Shown here in pieces: positions 27,535-36,802 of a stretch of 64,000 nucleotides of DNA; position 1 is the stretch's first letter, and every line of letters starts with the position of its first letter. Below the pieces are notes generated by a model. The model searched no databases. It was not told the origin of the DNA and saw nothing but the letters and a program-made list of their open reading frames with translations. The position numbers and the translations under genes are program-made. The DNA is from Hellea balneolensis DSM 19091 (GTDB taxonomy: Bacteria; Pseudomonadota; Alphaproteobacteria; Caulobacterales; Maricaulaceae), in NCBI RefSeq assembly GCF_000428525.1, contig NZ_AUAC01000004.1:1-64000 (forward strand). The letters run 5' to 3'.

Positions 27535-27540
27535 GCTGTT

Positions 27541-27873
27541 TTATCCTAGAAATGCGAGTTTAATGACGACATAGGCCACTATTAGTTTTACGGCGAAGGC
27601 GACCAAACGGTTCGCGATAAGGCCAAATTTGCGCAACCCACCATCAAAATAATCCATAACGACCTCGTCAAATTCAAGGCGGCAATAGGTTACTGCAGCA
27701 AGGATAAATGCAAAAAACCCAATACCACCCAGAGGCGTTGAGAGCCAATCGGTAAACCCTTGCGACCCCCCAGGGATTGCTTTGACCGCGCTGAAAATAG
27801 CAAAAGGCAAGGAAATAATAAGCCCCCAACCCGCAAGGCCATGCGCTTTGTGATGTGCTGAACCTTTGGACAT
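27541..27873 (-). CDS. sdhD: succinate dehydrogenase membrane anchor subunit
   Basis: A 110-residue hydrophobic subunit with three membrane helices. GLAGWGLIISLPFAIFSAV and the position between sdhC and sdhA identify it as SdhD. The start overlaps the sdhC stop by one base. The H(K)AHGLAGW region and a downstream helix usually contribute to heme and quinone binding. Confidence 0.93.
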   Translation of the reverse strand: MSKGSAHHKAHGLAGWGLIISLPFAIFSAVKAIPGGSQGFTDWLSTPLGGIGFFAFILAAVTYCRLEFDEVVMDYFDGGLRKFGLIANRLVAFAVKLIVAYVVIKLAFLG

Positions 27874-28262
27874 TAGGCTGCTCCCGCCGCGAAGACTGTA
27901 ATCAGGACTGCGAGAATAACCGAGGCTGCAATCATAATATAAGACAACATGTTGTTTTTATCGGGGTCCATCATCGCGCCTTTATCCCAAATGGCGTGAC
28001 GTAGTTGTGCGAGCGCCATAAAGATAAACGCGAATAGAAAAACGAAAAGACCAATAGCGCCGAGCGGGCTGAAAATAAGACCTTCGAGAGGTAGCTTACC
28101 CGTCAGTGTCAAAACCAAAAGTCCGATAGCAACTTTGATGAGGCCAATATAGCAGATTATCGCACTTGCGCGATGCAAGATTGAGCTGAGCATGGCGGGG
28201 TGCCAGCGCCAGATCTGAAGGTGGGGCGCCATAGGGCGCTTATCGTTCCACTGGGAAGCCAT
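27873..28262 (-). CDS. sdhC: succinate dehydrogenase cytochrome b556 subunit
   Basis: A 129-residue membrane subunit. The N-terminal HLQIWRWHPAMLSSILHRAS matches the SdhC start with its quinone-site S..HR motif. The motif LRHAIWDKG in the second half contains the probable heme histidine. Three helices are visible. First gene of sdhCDA; divergent from def with 146 bases between that must hold both promoters. Confidence 0.95.
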   Translation of the reverse strand: MASQWNDKRPMAPHLQIWRWHPAMLSSILHRASAIICYIGLIKVAIGLLVLTLTGKLPLEGLIFSPLGAIGLFVFLFAFIFMALAQLRHAIWDKGAMMDPDKNNMLSYIMIAASVILAVLITVFAAGAA

Positions 28263-28408
28263 AAATGAAGTCTTTCTTGAAGCCAGGGTAAGAGATGCGC
28301 AAACTAGCTCTCATACCGTATGAGTCAACGGGCGATTTGGGTCACAATGCCACGCTGACACTTACAGCTGAGCTTGACCTTTCGCCCTCTCATGCCTAGT
28401 TAGCGCCT

Positions 28409-28927
28409 ATGACAATACGGCCTATATTAACTGTTCCAAATCCCATTTTAAAACAAGTGTCAAAACCTGTTGAGAAGGTGACGGATGAAACCCGCAAGCT
28501 CATGGATGATATGCTCGAGACCATGTATGCTGCGCCGGGAATTGGCCTCGCGGCCATTCAAATAGGCGTGCCGCTCAATGTTATCGTCATGGATCTCGCG
28601 CGTGATGGCGAACAGCCTCAAGTCAAATATTTTGTGAACCCCGAAATCCTCGAAGATGTAGAAGAGCTTAATCCCTATGAGGAAGGCTGCCTGTCCGTGC
28701 CAGACGTGTTTGACACCGTCGAACGTCCTGAACGCGTTAAACTCACTTACCTGGATTATAATGGCGAGCGCGTGACTGAGTGGTGTGAAGGCCTTTACGC
28801 GACCTGTATCCAACATGAAATGGATCACCTCAAAGGTATCGTCTTTATTGATTACCTGTCGCGATTAAAACGCGACAGGGCGGTGAAGAAAGTTGTTAAG
28901 GCAGGGAAGCTAAAGGCTGCGGGGTAG
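28409..28927 (+). CDS. def: peptide deformylase
   Basis: Removes the formyl group from nascent N-terminal methionine. 172 residues. The three metal-site motifs are visible: [10 protein letters not shown] (about 46-55), EGCLSVP (about 92-98) and QHEMDHLKG (about 134-142). Together with fmt downstream it forms the initiation/deformylation pair. A broken toxin-like gene is wedged between def and fmt, beginning right after the def stop codon. Confidence 0.97.
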   Translation: MTIRPILTVPNPILKQVSKPVEKVTDETRKLMDDMLETMYAAPGIGLAAIQIGVPLNVIVMDLARDGEQPQVKYFVNPEILEDVEELNPYEEGCLSVPDVFDTVERPERVKLTYLDYNGERVTEWCEGLYATCIQHEMDHLKGIVFIDYLSRLKRDRAVKKVVKAGKLKAAG

Positions 28928-29317
28928 GTGGTAGCCAAACCCAAAACTTACAGTTTCTATACGCGTGAAGTTGTTTGATGTGATTTTGAGCATATACCGC
29001 ATGCGCAAAAGCCAGAATTTATAGGGCGTCATCCAGCGATTATTTTATCGATTAAGAATGACCCCAAATGGCCCCATCTTGTTGTACCTTTGACTTCATC
29101 TCCACAAGACTTATCCGAACCGACAATTGTGCCTATCGAGAAGAAATTCATACCGACAGGCAAACCCTCCTACGCAATCTGCTCTCACATTTATTCTGTT
29201 GCTCATTCGCGCCTATCTCGACCAAAATATAAAATGCGCCTCACACATGATAAATTTGAGCTTATAAAAATCGCCTGTTGTATTAGGCTTCCGTTTTCAC
29301 CCATGCAAATATCTTGA
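28928..29317 (+). pseudogene. PemK/MazF-type toxin gene with an in-frame TGA
   Basis: Read from GTG 28928, the frame gives VAKPKTYSFYTREVV, then a TGA at 28976-28978, then CDFEHIPHAQKPEF and on to 29317. The part after the stop, with IGRHPAIILS and HLVVVPLTSSPQD, looks like PemK/MazF endoribonuclease-fold toxins of alphaproteobacteria, which have a CDF...RRP..V(V/L)S...VPL(S/T) pattern. The TGA sits where family members have a residue such as Trp (TGG), so a single G-to-A change would explain it. An antitoxin gene is not visible. A sequencing error is possible. Confidence 0.55.
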
Positions 29318-29412
29318 CTTTTTATGCATAATACACTATTTAGTAGGGACGTAGGGCTTTGACCCAGAGGCTTCGGCCTCGCTTCTTAACGAAGCAAAAT
29401 GGAGTAAATCCA

Positions 29413-29440
29413 TGACCCTGTCTTTTACAAGGCAGGGTCA
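29413..29440 (+). promoter_or_regulatory. stem-loop before fmt
   Basis: TGACCCTG (29413-29420) pairs with CAGGGTCA (29433-29440). A short GAGGC-TTCG-GCCTC hairpin lies about 40 bases upstream. Both sit in the gap before fmt. The larger stem is followed by AATCTTTT, so it may be a weak terminator or a leader structure controlling fmt. Confidence 0.4.
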
Positions 29441-29465
29441 AATCTTTTGGGAGTTCGACATCTAA

Positions 29466-30389
29466 ATGCGTATCGTCTTTATGGGCACGCCCGACTTCGC
29501 TGTTCCCTCCCTGGCCGAGCTCCTCTCCAATGGTTACAATGTTGTGCGCGTCTATACCCAGCCACCGCGCCCCTCTGGCCGAGGCAAAAAGCTCACCAAA
29601 TCGCCCGTCCATCAATTTGCGGAAATCATGGGCATCCCTGTTGAGACACCAGAGAGTTTTCGCAAGCCGAGCGTAATTGACGGGCTCGAAGATTTGGACG
29701 CCGATGTCGCTTGCGTCGTTGCCTATGGTCAAATCCTTCCACAACGCGCTCTGGACGCGCCCCGAGATGGATGCCTTAATCTACACGCCTCGCTCCTGCC
29801 GCGCTGGCGCGGAGCGGCCCCTGTGCAGCGGGCCATTATGGCGGGTGATGCGCAAACAGGTGTGCAAATTCAACAAATGGATAAAGGTCTCGACACAGGT
29901 GATATCCTCCTCTCAGAAACTGTGGATATTCGCAAAGATGACACCGCAGCTTCGCTCTTTGAGCGCCTCTCCCGTATAGGCGCGGGAATGTGGCCACGTG
30001 TGCTCGGAGCTCTCGAACGCGAGGCCTTGCGGCCGACCCCGCAAACAGGCGAGCCGACATATGCCCATAAAATCGACAAAGCCGAAGCCCGTGTTGATTG
30101 GAACCAATCCGCAGAAAAGCTCGACTGCCACATACGCGGCCTCGCCCCTTTTCCTGGCGCTTGGTGCGAGATTGGCGGCAAGCGCGTGAAAGTCCATATG
30201 TGCGAATATGTCGAAATAGACGACACACATGGCCACCCTTACGGCACGGCACTTGATGATAATTTGCTTATCGCTTGCGCATTAGACGCCATTCGCTTGC
30301 TGGAGGTACAACCCGCAGGAAAACCCAAAATGAGCGCCGATGACTTCCTGCGCGGAACCCCTGTGCCCAATGGGACGCAATTAACATGA
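29466..30389 (+). CDS. fmt: methionyl-tRNA formyltransferase
   Basis: Formylates initiator Met-tRNA with 10-formyl-THF. 307 residues. N-terminal MRIVFMGTPDFAVPSL, formyl-THF site LNLHASLLPRWRGAAPVQRA with the catalytic Asn/His, and MDKGLDTGDIL with the Asp. The C-terminal OB-like domain begins near 200. The last bases overlap the start of the GNAT gene as ATGA, so fmt, GNAT and truA are one transcript. Confidence 0.97.
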   Translation: MRIVFMGTPDFAVPSLAELLSNGYNVVRVYTQPPRPSGRGKKLTKSPVHQFAEIMGIPVETPESFRKPSVIDGLEDLDADVACVVAYGQILPQRALDAPRDGCLNLHASLLPRWRGAAPVQRAIMAGDAQTGVQIQQMDKGLDTGDILLSETVDIRKDDTAASLFERLSRIGAGMWPRVLGALEREALRPTPQTGEPTYAHKIDKAEARVDWNQSAEKLDCHIRGLAPFPGAWCEIGGKRVKVHMCEYVEIDDTHGHPYGTALDDNLLIACALDAIRLLEVQPAGKPKMSADDFLRGTPVPNGTQLT

Positions 30390-30874
30390 GCGGCTTAATT
30401 ATCCGCCATGAGATCCCTGCGGATTATGACTCCATCACGCAAGTCAATGACTTAGCCTTTGAGGAAACAGCCCAAAGCCGTATCATCTATGAATTGCGCA
30501 AAAGCGGTGAAGCCCTGTGGTCGAAAGTCCTTGTCAAAGACGGCGAAATTATAGGGCATTTATTATTCTATAAAATCTGGCTCGATGATCAGCCAATTGT
30601 TGCAGGTCTTGGCCCTATCGCCATTCATCCAGAACATCAGCACCAAGGCTATGGCGGGCAGCTCATTCGTGATGGCCTTAAAGAGGCCGACCCTGAAGAG
30701 CACCAGATTATTTTCCTGTTGGGCCATACAAGTTATTATCCACGCTTTGGATTTTCGTCAGAAGTCGGCGCGCAATATGTTTCGCCTTGGCCACGCCCCG
30801 CTTTCATGGGATTGAAATTAAATGACGCCGCACCAAAGGGCGGCACGCTGACATTCCCGAAAGCCTATCTCTAA
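30386..30874 (+). CDS. GNAT N-acetyltransferase
   Basis: A 162-residue GNAT protein with the acetyl-CoA loop [13 protein letters not shown] (about 92-104) and a C-terminal [12 protein letters not shown] segment typical of YhbS-like predicted acetyltransferases. Substrate unknown. It is coupled to fmt (ATGA overlap) and truA (TAATG overlap), an unusual insertion between two RNA-related genes. Confidence 0.85.
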   Translation: MSGLIIRHEIPADYDSITQVNDLAFEETAQSRIIYELRKSGEALWSKVLVKDGEIIGHLLFYKIWLDDQPIVAGLGPIAIHPEHQHQGYGGQLIRDGLKEADPEEHQIIFLLGHTSYYPRFGFSSEVGAQYVSPWPRPAFMGLKLNDAAPKGGTLTFPKAYL

Positions 30875-31614
30875 TGCCCCGTTACAAACTCACTATTGAA
30901 TATGACGGCGCGCCTTATATGGGCTGGCAATGGCAAGACCATGGGCCTAGCGTTCAAGGTGTGCTCGAAGCGGCAGGGTCGAAATTAAATAAAAATCAAC
31001 CCGTCGAAGTTTACGGTTCTGGCCGCACCGATAGCGGCGTCCACGCCCTCGGCCAAATCGCGCATATGGATTTGGATAAAGAAATACGACCCGACAAATT
31101 ACGCGACGCCATGAATTTTCATATGGTCAAAGAGCCTGTCACGGTGCTGGACGCGCAAATTATGCCTGATGATTGGCATGCCCGCTTTGACGCCATTGAG
31201 CGACGCTATCTTTACCGTGTCATTGATCGGCGCATGAAACTGTCCCTCGATAAAGGCCGCGTCTGGCGCATTCCTGTCACCCTCGACGCAGACTCCATGC
31301 ACCATGCCGCGCAAGTGCTAGTCGGCAAGCATGATTTTTCCACCTTTCGCGACACACAATGCCAAGCCAAAAGCCCCGTCAAAACCATAGACGAAATCAC
31401 CGTTCTGCGCGCAGGGGCAGAAATTCACTGCCACTTCCGCGCACGATCTTTTTTGCATAAACAAGTTCGCTCTATCACAGGAAGCCTCGCCGAAGTCGGC
31501 ATGGGGAAATGGAATAGCGCCGATATGAAAGAGGTGCTAGAGAGCAAAGACAGGACAGAATGCGGCCCCGTAGCCCCGCCCGACGGGCTCTATTTGCTAA
31601 GTGTAGGCTATTAA
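30874..31614 (+). CDS. truA: tRNA pseudouridine synthase A
   Basis: Converts U38-40 of tRNA anticodon stems to pseudouridine. 246 residues. The catalytic Asp is in [14 protein letters not shown] (D about 52). Further family blocks are [15 protein letters not shown] and [14 protein letters not shown]. Last gene of the def-fmt-truA group and convergent with the histidine kinase gene, with only 4 bases between the stops. Confidence 0.97.
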   Translation: MPRYKLTIEYDGAPYMGWQWQDHGPSVQGVLEAAGSKLNKNQPVEVYGSGRTDSGVHALGQIAHMDLDKEIRPDKLRDAMNFHMVKEPVTVLDAQIMPDDWHARFDAIERRYLYRVIDRRMKLSLDKGRVWRIPVTLDADSMHHAAQVLVGKHDFSTFRDTQCQAKSPVKTIDEITVLRAGAEIHCHFRARSFLHKQVRSITGSLAEVGMGKWNSADMKEVLESKDRTECGPVAPPDGLYLLSVGY

Positions 31615-31618
31615 AACC

Positions 31619-32779
31619 TTAAGCTGCAGACACCTGTATATCCTTACTCATTTCAGCGGGCCTAGCGGTAAAGGTGAAAGTAAAAATCGTGCCTCTTCCC
31701 CGTTCAGAGACTACCGTTATAGTCCCTCCCATAAGCTGAGCTAATTTTTTGGAAATCGTGAGGCCTAGCCCGGTACCGCCAAATTTTTCCTGGGTAAGCC
31801 CATTCGCTTGGGTGAATTTATCAAACACATTTGCCGCCTCATCAGGGCTCATTCCGATTCCTGTATCGGCAACATGCAGCTTCACCTTATGCTGCACGTC
31901 ATCATACTGAGCAGCTATCGTAACGCTTCCTTCCACTGTGAACTTCAATGCATTGGATACAAGGTTAGTTACGCATTGCCGGACGCGGAAACCGTCAAAA
32001 ACAAATGTACTTGGCACATTCCGGTCTATAACCAAGTTAAGTTTCAGGCCTTTTTCTATAGCAATGGGATTTTGTGTTTTCGTAATTGCATGTAACAAAT
32101 CCCGAAGGCTTCCAGACTCAGGTTTGATAAGCACCTGACCCGCTTCAATTTTCGATATGCTGAGCACATCATTAATTACGGTTTTTAGATGAGCCGTGCT
32201 GCCAAGCACGATCTGGGTAAATTCCTCAAGACCTTCAAGATGACCCTCCTGGATGCGTTTATGTAGAATTTGCGCCGCAGAATAGATACCTGCGAGTGGC
32301 GTCCGGAGTTCGTGTGACATTGACGCTAAAAAGTCGGTTTTTGCATCATTAGCAGATTGAGCTTCATGTTTCGCTCGCTCAAGCTCTTCTCTCTGGTGGA
32401 TACGCTCTGTCACATCCATTGTAACAAGCATATATTTATGGCTTGCCGTTCTTTTGTATACGCTGCTTAAATGCCGACCTTCAGGGGTCGTTACATCCAT
32501 AGCCCCGGATGATTTGATAGTATTGATAATATGCTCAACGCGTTTCAATCTATCTTTTGGGGCTAAGTCAGGAAAAACTTTTTGAACCTGAGCTAACATA
32601 CTCTCTTGCAGGGTCAGGCCCGCATCTAGGTTTTCATAAAGTTGTGGTAAGAAGTTGCGTATAGTTTCATTTGCAAAATTGAGACTTAGGTCTTCATTAT
32701 AAATAGCAAACCCTGCCTGCAGCTCATTAACAGCCGCAAGAAGCTCTCCTTCTTTCAGTACTTCTGGACTATTATCCAT
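31619..32779 (-). CDS. soluble PAS-type sensor histidine kinase
   Basis: A 386-residue kinase without membrane helices. N-terminal PAS-like segment (about 12-125), a coiled-coil (EELERAKHEAQSANDAK), HisKA domain with the phosphoacceptor H156 in FLASMSHELRTPL, and HATPase with N-box NLVSNALKF, G1 DTGIGMS and G2 GGTGLGLTISKKL. No receiver domain is attached and no response regulator gene is adjacent, so its partner is encoded elsewhere. The sensed signal is unknown and probably cytoplasmic. Confidence 0.9.
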   Translation of the reverse strand: MDNSPEVLKEGELLAAVNELQAGFAIYNEDLSLNFANETIRNFLPQLYENLDAGLTLQESMLAQVQKVFPDLAPKDRLKRVEHIINTIKSSGAMDVTTPEGRHLSSVYKRTASHKYMLVTMDVTERIHQREELERAKHEAQSANDAKTDFLASMSHELRTPLAGIYSAAQILHKRIQEGHLEGLEEFTQIVLGSTAHLKTVINDVLSISKIEAGQVLIKPESGSLRDLLHAITKTQNPIAIEKGLKLNLVIDRNVPSTFVFDGFRVRQCVTNLVSNALKFTVEGSVTIAAQYDDVQHKVKLHVADTGIGMSPDEAANVFDKFTQANGLTQEKFGGTGLGLTISKKLAQLMGGTITVVSERGRGTIFTFTFTARPAEMSKDIQVSAA

Positions 32780-32913
32780 TTAACCCAATCCCTAAGTACG
32801 TAAGTATAGTTGAGATTAGTGGATAAATTGTAAAAACAAGATATATTTCTAAGGCTAGGCCATAAGATGACTACCGAGTTTACCATCTAGCGGATACTCA
32901 TAAAGGATAACAT

Positions 32914-33813
32914 CTAATTTGAGTCCACCTTCAAACTCTCGGTCAAAAAACTGACAAATGTTGAAATCAAACTTTCTCGTTGTGACTTCTCCGGCCAGAC
33001 CGCGTAATATTGCACTGGAGGCAAATTCCAATCGCTCAAAATATGAACAAGTTCACCGTCTTTTACGCCTTGAAGACCAAAATTTTCTGGTATCACGGCA
33101 ACACCTAAATTCATCTTCGTAAAGGAGAAAAGGGCATCAATATTATCAACTCTCAATCTGGATTGCTCATTAATGGTCAAAGTGGTTTTCTTGCCAGTGA
33201 TAGAACGAAGTTTTAAAGTCCGTTTGCGATGGCGGTAATTAATCCAATCCCAATCATTTAGATCCTTTGGATGTTCCGGTTCCTTGTGATTGGAAAAATA
33301 TTTAGTCCCGACAACAATCATGCGTTTAAATTCACCCAACTTGCGCACAGTAAAGTCTTGGAATTCAAAGCTCCCGGAGCGGATACACATATCAAAATCA
33401 GCCATGATTGGATTAACATCATGGTCTGTGAAGCTTATAGAAATATGCACATCAGAATGTAAATTGACAAAAGTTCCAACCGCTCGGGTTAGTGTCGAAG
33501 AAGATAAGTAGGCGGGAATGGAAATTTTCAGAGACCCTGCTGGCTGTGACTTTGAGTTCCTCAATTCATTCAGCCCATACTCTGCATTGCTAACTATTAA
33601 GGAGGTATGAGAATAAAAACGTCTTCCTTCACTTGTGAGTGCAACGTGCCGTGTCGTTCGATAAAGCAGAGTGACCCCTAGGTAATCTTCTAATTTTGAA
33701 ATAGTCTCGCTGACTCGAGATGGCGCTATCCCAAGGGACTTCGCTGCTTTACTGAAAGACCCCGTGTCCGCGACCTTTGTGAAAATTGCCATGTGTTTAA
33801 GATAATTAATCAT
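32914..33813 (-). CDS. LysR-family transcriptional regulator
   Basis: A 299-residue LysR regulator. The winged helix-turn-helix is at the N-terminus (DTGSFSKAAKSLGIAPSRVS, about 17-36), followed by an effector domain. It is divergent from the gene at 33979, and a LysR-type box overlaps the gap, so it probably controls that exported protein and itself. Effector unknown. Confidence 0.93.
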   Translation of the reverse strand: MINYLKHMAIFTKVADTGSFSKAAKSLGIAPSRVSETISKLEDYLGVTLLYRTTRHVALTSEGRRFYSHTSLIVSNAEYGLNELRNSKSQPAGSLKISIPAYLSSSTLTRAVGTFVNLHSDVHISISFTDHDVNPIMADFDMCIRSGSFEFQDFTVRKLGEFKRMIVVGTKYFSNHKEPEHPKDLNDWDWINYRHRKRTLKLRSITGKKTTLTINEQSRLRVDNIDALFSFTKMNLGVAVIPENFGLQGVKDGELVHILSDWNLPPVQYYAVWPEKSQRESLISTFVSFLTESLKVDSN

Positions 33814-33826
33814 TATTCTTATATTT

Positions 33827-33841
33827 GTAATAGATTATTAC
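33827..33841. promoter_or_regulatory. LysR-type T-N11-A palindrome
   Basis: GTAATA-GAT-TATTAC, a perfect 6-bp inverted repeat around three bases. It fits the T-N11-A consensus of LysR boxes and lies 14 bases upstream of the LysR start codon, a usual place for autoregulation of a divergent pair. Confidence 0.5.
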
Positions 33842-33978
33842 TATTTTACTAGGTTTACGAAATATTGTTACATCGTTAATTTGATTTTGAACAGGCTTAT
33901 TGTGACTAAGCGTCAAAAGAACAATATTAAGACGTTACTCCGATACGATCAGCCCAGCATGGAAAAAAGGGAAACACG

Positions 33979-34827
33979 ATGAAAGCATTACGTTCGTTAG
34001 CACGACTAGCTGCCGCTGCTGTTATTTTATCAGCTTGCGCAACAACAGGACCGTCCAATTCCAACAAAGCCTTTGTCATGGAGGCTTTGAACGAAGCCCT
34101 TGTTAAAGGGAACCCTGATGTGGTCCCGCAATATTGGGCGCCGGGCTATATCCAACATAACCCCGGTATCGCCAATGGTCTGGAGGCGCAAAAAGGCCTG
34201 ATTAAAAATATGTCACAGCGCGGTCCGTTTAATCCAGAATATGTGCGAGTCATCGCAGATGACGATATCGTCGCCGTTCATGCGCGTTACAGTGGTTTTG
34301 GTCCTAAAGCGACGATTGGTTTTGATGTCTTCCGTGTTGAGGATGGCCTAATTATCGAGCATTGGGACAATTTGAGAGAAGAGCAGCCGTTAAATCCATC
34401 AGGTCGCAGCCAAATTGATGGCGCCACTGAGATCACCGACCTCGATAAAACCGAAGCCAATAAAGCCAAAGTCAAAGAGTTCATAACAAAGTCGCTGATC
34501 GAGCAATCCGAGATCAATATTACCGATTACATTAGTCCTGTGACCTATCTCCAGCACAATCCCGACGTCGCGGATGGTCTGGACGGATTTGGCGTAGCTA
34601 TGGCAGAAATGGCTAAAGCGGGCCAGACCATGACTTATAGCAAGCTTCATAAGGTTATCGGAGAGGGGAACTTCGTTTTGACAATGTCCGAAGGCGCGCT
34701 TGGCCCCAATCCAATGGCGTTTTATGATCTCTTCCGGTTGGAAGACGGATTAATTGTTGAGCATTGGGACGTCATCGCGCCCATGCCCGGCCCAGATGCG
34801 AAACATAATGAAGCGAGTAAGTTTTAA
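33979..34827 (+). CDS. lipoprotein with two SnoaL/NTF2-like domains
   Basis: A 282-residue exported lipoprotein: lipobox LSAC with the cysteine at about residue 19. The mature protein is an internal duplication of a SnoaL/NTF2-like domain: IQHNPGIANGL with FDVFRVEDGLIIEHWD, then LQHNPDVADGL with YDLFRLEDGLIVEHWD. The motifs resemble COG4922-type SnoaL-like proteins. The enzymatic activity is unproven. Divergent from the LysR gene and probably its target. Two more exported-protein genes follow. Confidence 0.85.
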   Translation: MKALRSLARLAAAAVILSACATTGPSNSNKAFVMEALNEALVKGNPDVVPQYWAPGYIQHNPGIANGLEAQKGLIKNMSQRGPFNPEYVRVIADDDIVAVHARYSGFGPKATIGFDVFRVEDGLIIEHWDNLREEQPLNPSGRSQIDGATEITDLDKTEANKAKVKEFITKSLIEQSEINITDYISPVTYLQHNPDVADGLDGFGVAMAEMAKAGQTMTYSKLHKVIGEGNFVLTMSEGALGPNPMAFYDLFRLEDGLIVEHWDVIAPMPGPDAKHNEASKF

Positions 34828-34888
34828 GGCTAACCCAAGATAAGCCGTCAAAACCCTATCCGCTTACTAGATCTTTAGGAGACCGAAT

Positions 34889-35341
34889 ATGCTAAGATCC
34901 CTCTTTATAACGTCAGCCGCCGCCCTCATATTAGCGGGCTGTACAGAAACCCCGCCCATTACAGAACAAGGTGAAGAGATGAGCAAAGCAAATGTATCAG
35001 TTGCAGACGTTGGGCTTTTCCTTGACGGCACAACCATTGACTGGATGTATCCCTCATCCGGTGCCCGCATGATCTTATCCTTTGAAAATGGATTGGCACA
35101 ATATGAGTGGATTGCAGGAGCGAGAAAGGGAAATGTAGTCACAGGCATTCCTTATCAATCTCGTCAAATTAGCGATAACGTCTATCTGCTCAACTGGGTG
35201 CAGCCAGAGAAACCAGATTTCATCACGCTCATTTTCGACTTTAATGAAAATGTCGCATTCTCATCAGGACTATTAGGTTATGGTACAGAGAGGCAAAGAA
35301 ACCTCTTTTTAAATGGGGTGATATACAGCGTTGAGCGCTAG
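34889..35341 (+). CDS. MoaF-like lipoprotein
   Basis: A 150-residue lipoprotein with lipobox LAGC (C at about 18). The mature part is a small beta-barrel (calycin-like) pattern: DGTTIDWMYPSSGARMILSF, ISDNVYLLNWVQPE and LIFDFNENVAFSSG, as in MoaF-type or phenolic-acid-decarboxylase-like proteins. Probably binds a small ligand at the envelope. It follows the SnoaL-like lipoprotein after 61 bases on the same strand, likely in the same transcript. Confidence 0.65.
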   Translation: MLRSLFITSAAALILAGCTETPPITEQGEEMSKANVSVADVGLFLDGTTIDWMYPSSGARMILSFENGLAQYEWIAGARKGNVVTGIPYQSRQISDNVYLLNWVQPEKPDFITLIFDFNENVAFSSGLLGYGTERQRNLFLNGVIYSVER

Positions 35342-35448
35342 GGACGCTCATCAGGGCTGTCTGAAATCAGAACTTATCGAAAAAATTTATTTAAAGCAGC
35401 TATGAATTTTGTATGCTTCAAAACTTCGCCCGAGAAGGGGGAATTTAC

Positions 35449-36102
35449 ATGAGACTTCTAGCTATAGCATCAATAGTCTTTGCCTTTCTGCTAATTCAGG
35501 CAGCACATGCACAATCCGCTGAGCCAAATCCTAAAGATCAAGCAGATCAAGCGCCTTATATACGCTCTGCTTTGCCGCTCGATGAACCGCGCCATCTCTG
35601 CATCGATCTTCCCGGACATGGGGCGAGCGCAAATCCGAATGGCTCGTTTTCAGTGCATACATGCAAAGACGGCATGTGGAACTATGATCAGCGATTTCGC
35701 TGGACAAAAGATGGGTCGAGCCTTCGAATGCCGCAATATGGAAAATGCTTGGCCGTGTCCGAAGCGAAAGCCGGCGCAAATATTGTCCTCGCGGCCTGTG
35801 GCTCAGAAAATGCAAAATTCATATCTGAAAACGCACGATTGAAGCTTCAAGCTAACCCGTTATTTTGCCTCACGATTGCAAATGTAAGGTCTGAATTAAC
35901 GCCGGGCGGCAAACGGTTTCCTGAAAGGTATCGGTCTAGACCACTCTCTCTCGAGCTTTGTTCGCAAACCGCAATCGAGCGTCAATTATGGTCTGTGACT
36001 CAGCCATTGGATTTAAAGACTGCGCTCTTACCTCCTAAAGGAAGTCTATCTGTCAATAAAGAGCAAGTAAAAGCGTCAAAAAATAAAGAAGATAGGCCCT
36101 GA
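35449..36102 (+). CDS. exported protein with ricin-like lectin domain
   Basis: A 217-residue protein with a signal peptide (MRLLAIASIVFAFLLIQAAHA). The mature region contains a ricin-B-type beta-trefoil pattern: CIDLPG...FSVHTCKDG..N..QRF, LAVSEAKAGANIVLAACGS and LCLTIANV...LELCSQ.QLW. Such domains bind sugars. The start at 35449 follows GAAGGGGG at seven bases. It stands alone after the MoaF-like gene, 107 bases downstream. Confidence 0.7.
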   Translation: MRLLAIASIVFAFLLIQAAHAQSAEPNPKDQADQAPYIRSALPLDEPRHLCIDLPGHGASANPNGSFSVHTCKDGMWNYDQRFRWTKDGSSLRMPQYGKCLAVSEAKAGANIVLAACGSENAKFISENARLKLQANPLFCLTIANVRSELTPGGKRFPERYRSRPLSLELCSQTAIERQLWSVTQPLDLKTALLPPKGSLSVNKEQVKASKNKEDRP

Positions 36103-36235
36103 AAATTAAACGACAACCTCAGTGCTCACTAATACCCTCCGATTTCTTACGTCTTCAAGCTGTCCATTTTCGAGTATCCTGAGTCATGTTCGCTTTCATT
36201 TACTCAGCCGAGTTAGTCGGTAAGATACTATATCT

Positions 36236-36802
36236 TTAAATCATCTGCTGAAACCCAAGCAGTATCACCACTAAACCCATCGCATTTATGCAACAGCCAA
36301 TAAGGATCGCCGCGCCAATCGGAAACGGGATAAGAGTTTGGGCAAGACGGATATCAATGAGCAGAATACAGAGGAAACCCAATAACGCGATATAGTTGGC
36401 TGCTGCGAACGGCACGGCGCCAATCAGATTTAACCCGAAAATTCCGGCGACTATGAGGACAAGCCAAAAGACGCTCCAATGACGTGCAATCACCCAAGGC
36501 CTAAAGCGGTCTTGCTTATCAAATATCATCGCAAAGATATAAGCCACCGCCGAAAAACACAAAAGATAGAGCAGGACAATAATCGCAAAAGGCGCGAGCG
36601 GAACCGCGCTCAACTCTATCTCAAACATCGCGGCGCGTTGCAATTGAACCGCATGGGCGATCACATAAAAAGCGGGAATGATGAGCAGCAACGCGATGAA
36701 ACTTTGCTGCAGACCTTTACGCGACAGGTCAAAATGGTCGGTCCAATCAGGCCGGCCCGCCAAGGCTTTCATACAGCCAAAGAGAGCGGCGATTATATTC
36801 AT
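36236..36802 (-). CDS. membrane protein downstream of dapE
   Basis: A 188-residue membrane protein with five hydrophobic segments (about 33-52, 68-92, 106-124, 130-150, 160-185). The start overlaps the dapE stop as ATGA, so the two are coupled. Proteins of this kind follow dapE in many alphaproteobacteria, but I cannot name a function. Confidence 0.75.
   Translation of the reverse strand: MNIIAALFGCMKALAGRPDWTDHFDLSRKGLQQSFIALLLIIPAFYVIAHAVQLQRAAMFEIELSAVPLAPFAIIVLLYLLCFSAVAYIFAMIFDKQDRFRPWVIARHWSVFWLVLIVAGIFGLNLIGAVPFAAANYIALLGFLCILLIDIRLAQTLIPFPIGAAILIGCCINAMGLVVILLGFQQMI

Noticed and set aside
28976-28978. Recoding of TGA as Trp or selenocysteine in the toxin-like gene
   Set aside because: No selenocysteine insertion structure is apparent and other genes here use TGA as a normal stop, so a nonsense mutation or sequence error is simpler.
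29090-29317. A free-standing 75-residue gene after def
   Set aside because: It is the back part of the interrupted PemK/MazF-like frame that begins at 28928; the internal ATG lacks a ribosome site.
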